A stretch of DNA of 64,000 nucleotides from Myxococcus stipitatus (GTDB lineage: Bacteria; Myxococcota; Myxococcia; Myxococcales; Myxococcaceae): positions 372,001 to 436,000 of the forward strand of contig NZ_JAKCFI010000001.1 in assembly GCF_021412625.1 (NCBI RefSeq). The letters are read 5' to 3'. The notes beneath the pieces are model-generated. The model was not told the origin of the DNA. It was given only the letters and a program-made list of their open reading frames with translations, and ran no database searches. Below, in pieces: positions 51,922 through 62,223 of this stretch. Made by a program: the position numbers and the translations under genes. How positions within the stretch are numbered: the first letter of the stretch is position 1; each line of letters begins with the position of its first letter.

Positions 51922-52767
51922 ATGGTCGCCCCCCCAGACCCTGGACGCATCCTCCCGAGACTGCACCTGAAGTTTCCGTTCGACCCCGACTATCCCCGCG
52001 TCTGGCACGAGAACGGCCTGGGCTCGACGCACCTGTGGAACGGCCTCAACATGCTGTTCCCGGAGGGCGAGCGGTTCTTCGTCCGCAGCGTCAACCACTA
52101 CCTCCCCCAGCTGGACGACACGCCGGACCTGCGCGTGCAGGTGAAGGCGTTCTTCGCGCAGGAGGGCAAGCACGCCCACGAGCACCAGGACTACATCGAG
52201 CTGCTGAAGTCGCAGGGGTACGACGTCTCCGGTTTCATGCGCGTGTTCCATCGCATCGTCTGGAATGTCATCCACCGCCGCTTCCCGCCCGCGGTGTGCC
52301 TGGCCATCACCGCCGCGCTGGAGCACTACACGGCCATCATGGGGTCGGACACGTTGACGCTGGGCGTGTTCGCCGGCAGCCACCCGAACATGCGCGCCCT
52401 CATCGAATGGCACGCGGCGGAGGAGATCGAACACAAGGCCGTGGCGTTCGACGTGCTGCGCAAGGTGGCGCCGGGCTATGGCCTGCGGGTGCTGGGGATG
52501 CTCATCGGCATCGCCGCCCTGTTCGGGTTCTGGTTCGCGGCCACGGTGACGTTGCTGCGCCAGGAGCCGGGGCTCGGCTGGTTCGGCACGCTGCGCGAGC
52601 TGCGCCGGGCGCACCGCAAGGACCCGGTGCTCAAGCGCGTGCTGTGGCGGGGGTTGAAGGAGTACCTGCGTCCCTCCTTCCATCCGCTCGACGACGACAA
52701 CCTGCATGTCGCGCGCGCGTACCTCGCCATGTACGACGCCCCCCGGGTCAAGGCGGAGGCGGCCTAG
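51922..52767 (+). CDS. Metal-dependent hydrolase, PF10118-like diiron protein
   Basis: The 281-residue product matches the predicted metal-dependent hydrolase family PF10118. Ligand-rich helices are FFAQEGKHAHEHQDY, ALEHYTAIM and WHAAEEIEHKAVAFDV, giving the E/ExxH arrangement of a ferritin-like diiron enzyme. A hydrophobic segment near 195-215 may anchor it to the membrane. The family is thought to act on lipid or aromatic substrates, and it is often near fatty-acid genes. The adjacent acyltransferase-fold gene would agree with a lipid-related role. Confidence 0.85.
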   Translation: MVAPPDPGRILPRLHLKFPFDPDYPRVWHENGLGSTHLWNGLNMLFPEGERFFVRSVNHYLPQLDDTPDLRVQVKAFFAQEGKHAHEHQDYIELLKSQGYDVSGFMRVFHRIVWNVIHRRFPPAVCLAITAALEHYTAIMGSDTLTLGVFAGSHPNMRALIEWHAAEEIEHKAVAFDVLRKVAPGYGLRVLGMLIGIAALFGFWFAATVTLLRQEPGLGWFGTLRELRRAHRKDPVLKRVLWRGLKEYLRPSFHPLDDDNLHVARAYLAMYDAPRVKAEAA

Positions 52768-52842
52768 GCCGCGGCCCCGTCGCCAGCGGGAAGCTGGCCG
52801 GCGGGGGGCCGTGGGAGCCTGCTTCCTTGAGGCGCGGGAGGC

Positions 52843-54165
52843 GTGGAGCGTGATTTGCTTCGCCTCGTGAATCGCTCCCCGTCCGTCCTCGCCCTGTTGG
52901 TGTCGTTGTGCCTGTCGCCCCGCGCGTGGGCGTTCTCCACCCAGGACCACGAGGCGCTGATGCGCGCCGCCATCCGGCGCTCGGTCGACGCGGGAGGTCC
53001 GCGCGCGTTGGTGGTGTACGAGTCCTCCGTGCTCCACGGCGCGGCGGCGGAGGACCTCAACCTCCATGTGAAGTGGACGGGGTGGCATCACTACTACCGC
53101 CCGGACGGACCGCTCCCCTCGCCCGTGCGGGAGGGGGCGGACGCGCGCGTGCGCGTGCTCTGGGACGAGGCGCTGGAGGCCGCGCGGGAAGGGGACCTGC
53201 CGCGCGCGTGGGACCGCGCCGGTCATCTGGCCCATCACCTCCAGGATGTCGGCTCGCCGCCGCACGTCGTGCCGGTGGCGCATGGGGCCTCGGATGGTTT
53301 CGAGGACTGGGGCTTGCGCTACTCGCTGGCCCGGATGCAAGCGCGCGAGCTGGCGCCGATGTCCGGCGCCGACGCCCAGCGCGCGCACGCGAGCGAGACG
53401 CTCCAGGCCGTGCGCACCCAGGCGCTGCGCGCGGATGACGGTGAGGAGATTCCGTGGAGCGCCTTCTGGGCGGAAGCGCGGGACGGACGCCCGGGGGCCT
53501 TCGGCGACTACGGCGAGGCGGGCAACGTGTTCGGCCGCGCCGAGGTGCGCTGGCGGGGACGGGCCCATCCCGTGTCGGGCGAGGCCTATGACGCGTTCAT
53601 GGCGGACCGCGCGGCCGCCGCGGTGGCCTATACGCGCGCGTTCCTCGAGTGGGCCGCGGCGCGCTTCGACGAGGTCGCCTCGCCCGACTTCGTCGCGCCG
53701 CCCGCGAGGCCCTACCGCCCGGCGCCGGAGCTGTCGGTCCAGGGCATCGGCGCGATGGTCCGGGACGGGGAGGGTGGTTCGACCCGGGTGGGCGTGCGCG
53801 CGTCGATGCCGCTGCCGCACGGCCTGGGGCTGTCGCTGGACTGGACGCGGAACATGAGCACGGGGCTTCGCCTCAGGCCCGAGGACGGCACGGCGTTGTC
53901 GCTGGTGTCTCCGCCGCTGTGGACCTGGCGGCCGGGGCCGAAGCTGGGGCTGGATGTGCGGGCGACCGCGGGGGTCGGGTTGTACTCGTGGACCGGCGGC
54001 TCCCGCGTGGGTGTCCCCGCGGGGCTGCGGGCCCATGCGCTGCTGCGCGCGCCGTTCATCATGAGCGTCGACGTGCAGTACCTGGGGCTGAGTCCTCCGA
54101 CGGGCTCGTGGCGCCATGGGGTCGCGGGGACGCTCGGGATTGGCATGGCGTGGGGGGACTCCTGA
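52843..54165 (+). CDS. Secreted zinc-phospholipase-C/S1-P1-fold protein with a beta-rich C-terminus
   Basis: The protein (440 residues from the GTG at 52843) begins with a signal peptide ending SPRAWA, cut just before FSTQDHEALMRAAI. AGHLAHHLQDVGSPPHV near residue 132 is the key metal-binding block of zinc-dependent phospholipase C and S1/P1 nuclease folds; other histidines (HHYYRPDG) add to the site. The last 165 residues alternate hydrophobic and polar positions, like an outer-membrane barrel or beta-domain. The start is ambiguous: a TTG at 52855 has GGAG at suitable distance and a GTG at 52867 gives a compact signal peptide. Phospholipase or nuclease activity is not proven. Confidence 0.68.
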   Translation: MERDLLRLVNRSPSVLALLVSLCLSPRAWAFSTQDHEALMRAAIRRSVDAGGPRALVVYESSVLHGAAAEDLNLHVKWTGWHHYYRPDGPLPSPVREGADARVRVLWDEALEAAREGDLPRAWDRAGHLAHHLQDVGSPPHVVPVAHGASDGFEDWGLRYSLARMQARELAPMSGADAQRAHASETLQAVRTQALRADDGEEIPWSAFWAEARDGRPGAFGDYGEAGNVFGRAEVRWRGRAHPVSGEAYDAFMADRAAAAVAYTRAFLEWAAARFDEVASPDFVAPPARPYRPAPELSVQGIGAMVRDGEGGSTRVGVRASMPLPHGLGLSLDWTRNMSTGLRLRPEDGTALSLVSPPLWTWRPGPKLGLDVRATAGVGLYSWTGGSRVGVPAGLRAHALLRAPFIMSVDVQYLGLSPPTGSWRHGVAGTLGIGMAWGDS

Positions 54166-54259
54166 ACGCGCGCGGGCGCGGCTCGGGAATGGAATGCGGC
54201 GGCTGACGTTGTGGCGCACGTCCCCCCGTGCACGCCGCGGCCCCTGGAGCTGCATCGTC

Positions 54260-55447
54260 ATGACCACTTCTCGCAGGAAGTTCCTCCGGTATTCCGCCGC
54301 GGGCGCGTCGCTGCTCGCCCTGTCCCCCGTCGTGGGGGTCGCGGCGGGTGACAAGAACGCCTCGCCCCGGAAGGGGTCGAAGAAGCGAATCCTCATCCTC
54401 GGGGGCACGGGCTTCCTGGGGCCCGCGGTGGTGGAGGCCGCGCGGGCGCGAGGTCACTCGCTGACGCTCTTCAACCGGGGCAAGACCCGGCCGGAGCTGT
54501 TCCCCGACGTCGAGAAGCTGCGGGGGGACAGGGACCCGGACAAGGACGAGGGGCTCGCGGCGCTGCGTGGCCGCGAATGGGACGCGGTGGTGGACACGTC
54601 CGGCTACTACCCGCGCATGGTCCGCGCGTCGGCGCGGCTCCTGGCGCCGAACGTGAAGCAGTACCTCTTCATCTCCAGCGTCTCCGCGTACGCCAGCGAC
54701 AAGACGCCCCACGAGGACGAGCGCGGCCCCACGGCGACGCTGGCCGACCCGACCGTGGAGAGCATGGGCAAGGACTACGAGTTCTACGGTGGCCTCAAGC
54801 GCGCGTGCGAGGAGGCCGCCGAGGCGGCGATGCCGGGGCGCGTGGCCAACATCCGCCCGGGCTACATCGTCGGTCCGGATGACCGCTCGGACCGCTTCAC
54901 GTACTGGCCGGTGCGCTTCGACCGGGGCGGGGAGATGCTCGCGCCGGGGACGCCGCAGGATCCGCTGCAGATCATCGACGTGCGGGACCTGGCGCGCTGG
55001 CTGGTGCTGCTCATCGAGGGGAATGTCTCCGGCGTCTTCAACGCGGTGGGGCCGGGCACGGCGTGGACCATGGGCGCCATGCTCGACACGTGTCGGAAGG
55101 TATCGGGCAAGGACACGAAGGTGACGTGGGTGCCCGCGGACTTCCTGGAGAAGCAGGGCGAGACGGGCGACGTCCGGCTGCCCATCTACATGCCGCCCAC
55201 GGGCACGAGCGCGGGCACGCACCTGCGCTCCAACGCGAAGGCCGTGAAGGCGGGCCTCACGTTCCGTCCGGTGGAGGACACCGTGCGAGACACGCTGGCC
55301 TGGTTCAAGGGCCTGCCCGAGGAGCGCCGCGCGAAGCTGCGCGCGGGCCTGCCGCCGGAGCGCGAGGTGGAGTTGCTGGCGCTGTGGGCGAAGGCCCGGA
55401 CGCAGGATGCTCCCGTCGCGCCCGCGGCCTCGGGCAAGGGCGGGTAG
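54260..55447 (+). CDS. Tat-exported NAD-dependent epimerase/dehydratase-like protein
   Basis: The ATG at 54260, with GGAG ten bases upstream, gives 395 residues. It begins with a twin-arginine signal, SRRKFLRYSAAGASLLALSP, so the folded protein is exported with its cofactor. The mature part has ILILGGTGFLGPAVVE (Rossmann glycine motif), ISSVSAYAS and NIRPGYIVGP, as in extended SDR epimerases and the isoflavone-reductase-like group. The usual YxxxK reads YEFYGGLKRA, so the active site is present in variant form. Its substrate in the periplasm is unknown. The longer upstream frame is not needed. Confidence 0.85.
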   Translation: MTTSRRKFLRYSAAGASLLALSPVVGVAAGDKNASPRKGSKKRILILGGTGFLGPAVVEAARARGHSLTLFNRGKTRPELFPDVEKLRGDRDPDKDEGLAALRGREWDAVVDTSGYYPRMVRASARLLAPNVKQYLFISSVSAYASDKTPHEDERGPTATLADPTVESMGKDYEFYGGLKRACEEAAEAAMPGRVANIRPGYIVGPDDRSDRFTYWPVRFDRGGEMLAPGTPQDPLQIIDVRDLARWLVLLIEGNVSGVFNAVGPGTAWTMGAMLDTCRKVSGKDTKVTWVPADFLEKQGETGDVRLPIYMPPTGTSAGTHLRSNAKAVKAGLTFRPVEDTVRDTLAWFKGLPEERRAKLRAGLPPEREVELLALWAKARTQDAPVAPAASGKGG

Positions 55448-55793
55448 CGCGGCCCCGGCGCGTGCGCCGCCAGCGACGTGCCGCTCGGGGCGGCCGCCAT
55501 GAGGATGGGGTCGGAGCCGATACGGTCCGTGGGTGCCCGCTCATTCCGCGCCGAGTGGATGGAAGGGCTGTCCGCGTGAGGACTTCGTGACACGGCGGGT
55601 CCTCGTGCCCGGACGGGTTGCCGTGTTTCCCCACTTGTCATGGGAGTCGCGCAGGCTCTGACGTATGGGTGACTCCCACCGTGGCCCCTGGCCGTCCGGG
55701 CGGCGAGCGGGCCGGCGCGAAGTCTGTCCCCGTTGACGCGAGGCACGGTGATAAGGACGCCCCGGCTGTTACCCAGGGCCACACCCTTTCCCC
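55448..55793. other. purL upstream region
   Basis: No gene is supported in this 346-bp gap. A perfect 8-bp inverted repeat, TGGGAGTC and GACTCCCA separated by 22 bases, lies at 55641-55678 and may form a stem. TTGACG at 55733 and TGATAAG at 55749-55755 resemble -35 and extended -10 elements but are too close for a normal promoter. No Shine-Dalgarno sequence precedes purL. Confidence 0.45.
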
Positions 55794-58700
55794 ATGTCCA
55801 GCATGCACATCCTGCGCGGCGCCCCCGCCCTCTCAGAGTTCCGGCTCGCCAAGCTGCTCGCCCGGTGTCGCGAGCAGGTGTCCTCCGTGTCGTCCGTCTA
55901 CGCGGAGTTCGTCCACTTCCTCGACGCCTCGGCGCCCTTGTCGGGCGACGAGCAGACGAAGCTCGACCGCCTGCTGGAGTACGGCCCTCGCGAGGCGGTG
56001 CGCGAGCGCTCGGGCAGTCTCCTGCTGGTGGTGCCTCGCGCGGGCACCATCTCCCCGTGGTCCTCGAAGGCGACGGACATCGCGCACAACTGCGGCCTGG
56101 GCGACAAGGTGCGTCGGCTGGAGCGCGGCACCGCGTACTTCGTGGCGGGCCCGGGCGGACGGGCGCTGACCCCCGCCGAGGTCGCCGCGCTCGCGCCCGT
56201 GCTGCACGACCGGATGACGCAGAGCGTGCTCGGCCGGATGGAGGATGCCTCCATCCTCTTCGCCGAGCACACGCCGCGCCCGCTCACCACCGTGGACGTC
56301 CTGGGCGGGGGCCGCGCGGCGCTGGTGGCGGCCAACGGCGCGCTGGGGCTGGCGCTCGCGGACGATGAAATCGACTACCTGGTGGCGCGCTTCACGGAGC
56401 TGAAGCGCAACCCCACCGACGTCGAGCTGATGATGTTCGCGCAGGCCAACAGCGAGCACTGCCGGCACAAGATCTTCAACGCGAGCTGGACGCTGGACGG
56501 CAAGCCGCAGGAGCGCTCGCTGTTCCAGGCCATCAAGAACACCTACGCCCGCAACAAGGAGGGCGTGCTGTCCGCGTACAAGGACAACGCGGCGGTCATC
56601 GAGGGCTTCGAGACGGACCGCTTCTTCCCGGACCCGGACACGGGGGAGTGGGGGACGGTGCGCGAGCCGGCCCACATCATGGTGAAGGTGGAGACGCACA
56701 ACCATCCCACCGCCATCTCCCCGTACCCGGGCGCGGCCACCGGCGCGGGCGGCGAGATTCGCGACGAGGGGGCCACCGGTCGCGGCGCCAAGCCCAAGGC
56801 GGGCCTCACCGGCTTCACCGTCAGCCACCTGCGCCTGCCCGGCTTCGAGCGCCCGTGGGAGCAGCCCTACGGCAAGCCCGACCGCATCGTCTCCGCGCTG
56901 GACATCATGATCGACGGCCCGCTCGGCGGCGCCGCCTTCAACAACGAGTTCGGACGGCCCAACCTCGCCGGCTACTTCCGCAGCTACGAGGCGCAGGTGC
57001 CCACGCCGGACGGCGTGGAGGTGCGCGGCTACCACAAGCCCATCATGATCGCCGGCGGCCTGGGCAACATCCGCGCGGGCCACGTGCAGAAGGGGCGGCT
57101 GCAGCCAGGGGACAAGCTCATCGTCCTGGGCGGCCCGGCGATGCTCATCGGCCTGGGCGGCGGCGCGGCGTCCTCCATGGCGCAGGGCGCGAGCGCGGCG
57201 GACCTCGACTTCGCCTCCGTGCAGCGCGACAACGCGGAGATGGAGCGGCGCTGCCAGCAGGTCATCGACCTGTGCTGCGCGCTGGGCGACAAGAACCCCA
57301 TCCGCTCCATCCACGACGTGGGCGCGGGCGGCCTGTCCAACGCCCTGCCCGAACTGGCGCACGACAACGAATTGGGCGGCCGGCTGGAGCTGCGCGCCAT
57401 CCCCAACGCCGAGCCGGGCATGTCCCCGGTGGAGATCTGGTGCAACGAGGCGCAGGAGCGCTACGTGCTGGGCGTGGCGCCGGAGGCGCTGGCCCGCTTC
57501 GCGGCCTTCTGCGAGCGCGAGCGCGCGCCCTTCGCGGTGCTGGGCGAGGCCACCGAGGCGCAGGTGCTGAAGCTGTCGGACTCGCGGCTGGGCGAGGCGC
57601 CCATCGACCTGCCCATGGACGTGCTGTTCGGCAAGCCGCCGCGCATGCACCGCGACGTGAAGTCGCGCCCGTTGTCGCTCCCTCCGCTGTCGCTGCCCAC
57701 GGACGTGCCGGCCCTGGCCGGGCGCGTGTTGAGCCACCCGACGGTGGCGGACAAGTCCTTCCTCATCACCATCGGCGACCGCTCCGTGTCGGGCATGGTG
57801 GCGCGCGACCAGATGGTGGGCCCGTGGCAGGTGCCGGTCGCGGACTGCGCGGTGACGCTGTCGTCGGTGACGAGCACCACCGGCGAGGCGATGGCCATGG
57901 GCGAGCGCACGCCGCTGGCCGTGGTGGACGCGGCGGCGTCCGCGCGCATGGCGGTGGGCGAGGCCCTCACCAACATCGCGGCGGCCCGCATCGGCAAGCT
58001 GTCCGACGTGAAGCTGTCCGCCAACTGGATGGCCGCCGCCGGAAGCCCCGGCGAGGACGCCCAGCTCTACGCCGCGGTGCAGGCGGTGGGCATGGAGCTG
58101 TGCCCGGCCCTGGGGCTCACCATCCCCGTGGGCAAGGACTCCATGTCCATGCGCACCGTGTGGCAGCAGGACGGCGCCCGCAAGGCCGTGACGTCCCCGG
58201 TGTCGCTCATCATCTCCGCCTTCGCCCCCGTGCTGGACGTGCGCAAGTCGCTCACGCCGCAGCTGGTGTCACCGGACGAGGACACGCGGCTGCTCTTCAT
58301 CGACCTGGCGCGCGGCAGGCAGCGGCTGGGGGGCTCGGTCGCCGCCCACACCTTCACGCAGGTGGGCCCGGAGTGCCCGGACGTGGAGGACCCGGCGCTG
58401 CTTGGCGGCTTCTTCTCCGCCATCCAGACGCTCAACGCGGAGGGCCGCCTGCTGGCCTACCACGACCGCTCCGACGGCGGCCTGTGGGCCACCCTGTGCG
58501 AGATGGCCTTCGCGGGTCACTGCGGCCTCGACGTGGACGTGGCGGCGCTGGGCGGCGACGTGGTGGCGGCGCTCTTCAACGAAGAGCTGGGCGCGGTGGT
58601 GCAGGTGCGCGCCTCGGACGAGGCGCGGGTGTGCGAGGTGCTGGGCCAGCACGGCCTGGAGCCGCACTGCCACGCGCTGGGGCGGCCCACGCCGTCGCTG

Positions 58701-59705
58701 GAGGTCCGCGTGCGCCACGGCGCCACCGTCGTGCTGTCCGAGGGCACCATGGCCCTACGGCGGACCTGGTCGCGCGTCAGCCACGAAATCCAGAAGCTGC
58801 GCGACAACCCCACCTGCGCGGAGCAGGAGTACGCGGCCAAATGCGACCCGGCGGACCCGGGCCTGTCCCCGTTCGTGTCGTTCGACGCGGCCCAGGACGT
58901 GGCCGCGCCGTTCATCGCCCGGGGGGCGCGTCCGAAGGTGGCCGTGCTGCGTGAGCAGGGCGTCAACAGCCAGCAGGAGATGGCGGCGGCGTTCACCCGC
59001 GCGGGCTTCCTCGCGGTGGACGTGCACATGAGCGACATCCTCGCGGGCCGCGTGTCGCTGAGGGACTTCCAGGGCGTGCTGGCCTGCGGCGGCTTCTCCT
59101 ACGGGGACGTGCTGGGCGCGGGTGGGGGCTGGGCCAAGTCCATCCTCTTCAACCCGCGCGCCCGCGACGAGTTCGCCGCGTTCTTCGCGAGGCCGGACAG
59201 CTTCGGCCTGGGCGTCTGCAACGGCTGCCAGATGATGTCCGGGCTGAAGGACATCATCCCCGGCGCAGAGCACTTCCCGCGCTTCGTGCGCAACGCGTCC
59301 GAGCAGTACGAGGCCCGCCTGGGGATGGTGGAGATTTCGAAGACGCCGTCGCTCTTCTACCAGGGCATGGAGGGCAGCCGGCTCCCCATCGCCGTGGCGC
59401 ACGGCGAGGGCCGCGCGGAGTTCCCGACCGCCGCCGAGGCCGCCCGGGTCGACGCCCTGGGGTTCGTCACCACGCGCTGGGTGGACAACCACGGCCGAGT
59501 CGCGGCGACGTACCCGGCCAACCCCAACGGCTCGCCCCACGGCATCGCCGGCCTCACCACGCGCGACGGCCGCTTCACCGTGACGATGCCCCACCCGGAG
59601 CGCGTCCACCGCAACGTGCAGTACTCGTGGCGGCCCCGTCAGTGGACGGCGGATGACAGCCCGTGGATGCGGATGTTCCGCAACGCCCGCGCCTGGCTGG
59701 GGTAG
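55794..59705 (+). CDS. purL: Phosphoribosylformylglycinamidine synthase, large single-chain type
   Basis: The 1303-residue protein carries the fourth step of purine synthesis: FGAR plus glutamine and ATP give FGAM. It starts like E. coli PurL ([14 protein letters not shown], so the ATG at 55803 is the better match). The synthetase half has [28 protein letters not shown] and [12 protein letters not shown]. The C-terminal glutaminase has [12 protein letters not shown], catalytic cysteine in GVCNGCQM (about 1142) and MPHPERVHR near the end. This single-chain form is typical of proteobacteria, unlike the split PurL/Q/S of others. It is monocistronic. Confidence 0.97.
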   Translation: MSSMHILRGAPALSEFRLAKLLARCREQVSSVSSVYAEFVHFLDASAPLSGDEQTKLDRLLEYGPREAVRERSGSLLLVVPRAGTISPWSSKATDIAHNCGLGDKVRRLERGTAYFVAGPGGRALTPAEVAALAPVLHDRMTQSVLGRMEDASILFAEHTPRPLTTVDVLGGGRAALVAANGALGLALADDEIDYLVARFTELKRNPTDVELMMFAQANSEHCRHKIFNASWTLDGKPQERSLFQAIKNTYARNKEGVLSAYKDNAAVIEGFETDRFFPDPDTGEWGTVREPAHIMVKVETHNHPTAISPYPGAATGAGGEIRDEGATGRGAKPKAGLTGFTVSHLRLPGFERPWEQPYGKPDRIVSALDIMIDGPLGGAAFNNEFGRPNLAGYFRSYEAQVPTPDGVEVRGYHKPIMIAGGLGNIRAGHVQKGRLQPGDKLIVLGGPAMLIGLGGGAASSMAQGASAADLDFASVQRDNAEMERRCQQVIDLCCALGDKNPIRSIHDVGAGGLSNALPELAHDNELGGRLELRAIPNAEPGMSPVEIWCNEAQERYVLGVAPEALARFAAFCERERAPFAVLGEATEAQVLKLSDSRLGEAPIDLPMDVLFGKPPRMHRDVKSRPLSLPPLSLPTDVPALAGRVLSHPTVADKSFLITIGDRSVSGMVARDQMVGPWQVPVADCAVTLSSVTSTTGEAMAMGERTPLAVVDAAASARMAVGEALTNIAAARIGKLSDVKLSANWMAAAGSPGEDAQLYAAVQAVGMELCPALGLTIPVGKDSMSMRTVWQQDGARKAVTSPVSLIISAFAPVLDVRKSLTPQLVSPDEDTRLLFIDLARGRQRLGGSVAAHTFTQVGPECPDVEDPALLGGFFSAIQTLNAEGRLLAYHDRSDGGLWATLCEMAFAGHCGLDVDVAALGGDVVAALFNEELGAVVQVRASDEARVCEVLGQHGLEPHCHALGRPTPSLEVRVRHGATVVLSEGTMALRRTWSRVSHEIQKLRDNPTCAEQEYAAKCDPADPGLSPFVSFDAAQDVAAPFIARGARPKVAVLREQGVNSQQEMAAAFTRAGFLAVDVHMSDILAGRVSLRDFQGVLACGGFSYGDVLGAGGGWAKSILFNPRARDEFAAFFARPDSFGLGVCNGCQMMSGLKDIIPGAEHFPRFVRNASEQYEARLGMVEISKTPSLFYQGMEGSRLPIAVAHGEGRAEFPTAAEAARVDALGFVTTRWVDNHGRVAATYPANPNGSPHGIAGLTTRDGRFTVTMPHPERVHRNVQYSWRPRQWTADDSPWMRMFRNARAWLG

Positions 59706-59723
59706 CCCGCCGGGCGAAGCGAG

Positions 59724-59761
59724 ACGGGCCCGACGCCTCGCGTGGCGCCGGGCCCGCCCGT
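59724..59761. terminator. Hairpin between purL and msrB
   Basis: GGGCCCG-A-CGCC pairs with GGCG-C-CGGGCCC around a short loop, in the 90-bp gap between two convergent genes. The T-content after it is low on both strands, so it is a bidirectional hairpin with weak terminator features. Confidence 0.5.
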
Positions 59762-59795
59762 GTGTCTCCTGCCCCGCCGGAGGGGCGGGCGCGCG

Positions 59796-60218
59796 TCAGG
59801 CCTGGACGAGCTGGATGGGCTCGCCTTCCGGGACGTGCTTCATCGCCACCGAGTTCATGCAGTAGCGCAGGCCCGTGGGCGGCGGGCCGTCCGGGAAGAC
59901 GTGGCCCAAGTGGCCGTCACAGCGGGCACAGCGGACCTCCGTGCGGACCATGCCGTACGAGCGGTCCTGGATCTCCCGCACGGAGTCCGGGCTCAGCGTC
60001 TGGGTGAAGGACGGCCACCCCGTGCCGGACTCGAACTTGGTCCCCGACTTGAACAGCGGGTTGTTGCAGCCGGCGCACACGTAGGTGCCCGGCGCCTTGG
60101 TGCCCAGGAAGCACCCCGAGCCGGGCCGCTCGGTGCCGTGCCTGCGCAGGACGTCGTACTCCTCTGGCGTGAGCCGCTGGCGCCATTGCGCGTCCGTGAG
60201 GGTGAGCTTGTCGACCAT
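59796..60218 (-). CDS. msrB: Peptide methionine (R)-S-oxide reductase
   Basis: The 140-residue protein reduces methionine R-sulfoxide. Zinc cysteines lie in [11 protein letters not shown] and [21 protein letters not shown] and the active site RYCMNSVAM are conserved, with cysteine as the catalytic residue. There is no signal peptide, so it repairs cytoplasmic proteins. The start at 60218 ([12 protein letters not shown]) follows GAGCCAGAGGAC upstream. It diverges from the CBS gene. Confidence 0.95.
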   Translation of the reverse strand: MVDKLTLTDAQWRQRLTPEEYDVLRRHGTERPGSGCFLGTKAPGTYVCAGCNNPLFKSGTKFESGTGWPSFTQTLSPDSVREIQDRSYGMVRTEVRCARCDGHLGHVFPDGPPPTGLRYCMNSVAMKHVPEGEPIQLVQA

Positions 60219-60432
60219 GTCCTCTGGCTCCTTCTTCGCGACTTTTCCGTCCGGGGGCTCCCCGGGAACCCTTCAGATGCGCATCCTGCCCGGGCGTCGC
60301 GCCTGGAGGCCAACCCGGAATGACGCCGCCCGTCCGCCCGGCGCCCCTTCCTCCGGGCCTGGGCGGGTCCCGAGCATCCCAGGCTCGCCGACGCCAGGGT
60401 AGGGCGGAGGTCCACCCATCAGCGGAGGCGTC

Positions 60433-60849
60433 ATGCGAGTCGAGGAGCTGATGACCAAGAACCTGGAGACCATCGAGGCGGACGAGAGCCTGCGCGTCGC
60501 GGCCCTGAGGATGCGCACCTGCAACATCGGCGCGCTGCCCGTCACGGAGAACGGCCGGCTGGTGGGAATGCTCACGGATCGCGACATCACCGTGCGCTCC
60601 ACCGCCCTCGGCCAACATCCGGACCACACGCGCGTGCGTGAGTGCATGACGTTCGTGCTCATCACCTGCTCGCCGGACGCGACGCTGGAGGAGGCCGAGC
60701 AGTTGATGGAGCAGAAGATGGTGCGCCGGCTGGTCGTGGTGGAGGGTGGGCGGGTGCCGCTGGGCATCCTCAGCCTGGACGACCTGGCCACCGTCCCGAC
60801 GGAGGTCCTGCGCGCGGGCGCGGTGCTGGAGCACCTGGGGCACGCCTAG
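60433..60849 (+). CDS. Stand-alone CBS-pair protein
   Basis: The 138-residue protein is made of two CBS motifs (MTKNLETIEADESLRVAA and CMTFVLITCSPDATLEEA), each ending in a GMLTDRDIT or GILSLDDLA block. CBS pairs bind adenosine nucleotides and act as energy sensors. There is no other domain, as in stand-alone CBS proteins that act on partners in trans. It diverges from msrB and converges on thrS. Confidence 0.92.
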   Translation: MRVEELMTKNLETIEADESLRVAALRMRTCNIGALPVTENGRLVGMLTDRDITVRSTALGQHPDHTRVRECMTFVLITCSPDATLEEAEQLMEQKMVRRLVVVEGGRVPLGILSLDDLATVPTEVLRAGAVLEHLGHA

Positions 60850-60915
60850 CGCGTGTGGGACTCTCGGGCGGCGGGGGGAGCCCCTCGGGAATCAGGGCTC
60901 CCCCTCCTCCTCACC

Positions 60916-62118
60916 TCAGGCGTCTGCGGATGGACGACAGGCGGCCACCAGCTCCGCCAGCGCGTCGTCCCAGGGCGCGTCGTGCTGGGCGCCGTCGCGC
61001 TGGCGCAGGCGGACCTTCCCCGCCTGGACCTCGCGCTCGCCCACCACCACCACGAAGGGGATGGCGGCCTGGTGCGCGTCGAGCACCTTGCGCGACAGCG
61101 ACTCGCCTCGCCCGTCCACGTGGACGTGGCAGCCCGCCCGCCGCAGGCTCGCGGCGAAGCGCGCCGCGTAGTCCAGGGCCGCTTCTCCCACCGGCGCCAC
61201 CACCACCTGCTCCGGGGACAGCCACGCCGGGAGCGCGCCGCCATGGTGCTCCAGCAGCACGCCGATGAAGCGCTCCAGGCTGCCCAGGAGCGCGCGGTGA
61301 AGCATCACCGGGCGGACCTTCGCGCCGGACGCGTCCACGTAGCGCAGGTCGAAGCGCTCGGGCAGCACCAGGTCGAGCTGAATCGTCCCGCACTGCCACT
61401 CGCGCCCCAGGCGGTCCTTCAGGACGAACTCCAGCTTGGGCCCGTAGAAGGCGCCCTCGCCCGGCTGCATCCTGCACTCCAGCCCCGCCTGCCTCGCGGC
61501 GTCCAGCAGCCACGCTTCGGCCTTGTCCCAGACCTCGTCGCCGCCGACGCGCGCGGCGGGCCGCCCGGAGAACGCCACCTGGACGTCGGCGAAGCCGAAG
61601 TCCGCGTAGAACTCCCTCAGCGAGCGGGCGAAGCGGACGACCTCGTCCACCACCTGGTGCTCGGCGCAGAAGATGTGCCCGTCGTCCTGCGTGAACTGGC
61701 GCAGCCGGAACAGGCCGTGCAGCGCGCCGCCCGGCTCGCTGCGGTGCACGAGGCCGAACTCGCCCAGGCGCAGGGGCAGGTCGCGGTAGCTGGGGGCCAT
61801 GCGCTGCACCAGCTCGATGTGGCCGGGGCAGCTGACGGGCTTCACGGCGAGGTGGCGCGCGCCGTCCTCCACCAGGAACATGTTCTCCCGGAAGTTGTCC
61901 CAGTGGCCGCTGCGCTCCCAGAGCGGCTGCGCGTAGATTTGAGGCGTGCGGACTTCCTGGTAGCCCTCGCGCCGCATGCGCTGGCGGACGTGCTCCTCCA
62001 GCATCCGGTACAGCATCAGCCCGCGCGGGTGCCAGAACACCATGCCCGGGGCCTCCTCCTGCAGGTGGAAGAGGTCCAGGCGCTGGCCGAGCGCGCGGTG
62101 GTCATGTTCGTCGAGCAT
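60916..62118 (-). CDS. thrS: Short threonyl-tRNA synthetase lacking the N-terminal editing domains
   Basis: From the ATG at 62118, with GGAG at good distance, the product has 400 residues. It begins at the point where E. coli ThrRS (642 residues) enters its catalytic core: LDLFHLQEEAPGMVFWHPRG, SCPGHIELVQ (zinc cysteine), FRLRQFTQDDGHIFC (motif 2 and zinc histidine), GAFYGPKLEFVLKD and VMLHRALLGSLERFIG (motif 3). A normal anticodon-binding domain ends it. The TGS and the serine-editing domain are absent. It cannot edit mischarged Ser-tRNA itself, so a full-length ThrRS elsewhere is likely. A threonine-rich leader precedes it. Confidence 0.9.
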   Translation of the reverse strand: MLDEHDHRALGQRLDLFHLQEEAPGMVFWHPRGLMLYRMLEEHVRQRMRREGYQEVRTPQIYAQPLWERSGHWDNFRENMFLVEDGARHLAVKPVSCPGHIELVQRMAPSYRDLPLRLGEFGLVHRSEPGGALHGLFRLRQFTQDDGHIFCAEHQVVDEVVRFARSLREFYADFGFADVQVAFSGRPAARVGGDEVWDKAEAWLLDAARQAGLECRMQPGEGAFYGPKLEFVLKDRLGREWQCGTIQLDLVLPERFDLRYVDASGAKVRPVMLHRALLGSLERFIGVLLEHHGGALPAWLSPEQVVVAPVGEAALDYAARFAASLRRAGCHVHVDGRGESLSRKVLDAHQAAIPFVVVVGEREVQAGKVRLRQRDGAQHDAPWDDALAELVAACRPSADA

Positions 62119-62180
62119 CTTCAGTGTCTCCGTGTCGTGGATGGGTCGAAACACCAGTCCGGACGGAGCACTGAGTGAGT

Positions 62181-62223
62181 GCACGGCTGCCCCGGCCGGA
62201 GTTGGCGGGGCAGGAAGCCGTGC
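62181..62223 (-). terminator. Attenuator hairpin before the short thrS
   Basis: On the minus strand GCACGGCT and AGCCGTGC pair perfectly, with a second stem GCCCCG/CGGGGC inside, closed by a small loop. It is by far the strongest hairpin in the gap and lies 62 bases before the start codon. No long T-run follows, so Rho-dependent or pausing action is possible. Confidence 0.68.

Noticed and set aside
55833..57737. Long open frame antisense to purL
   Set aside because: It is the complement of a conserved purL coding region and has no recognisable domain.
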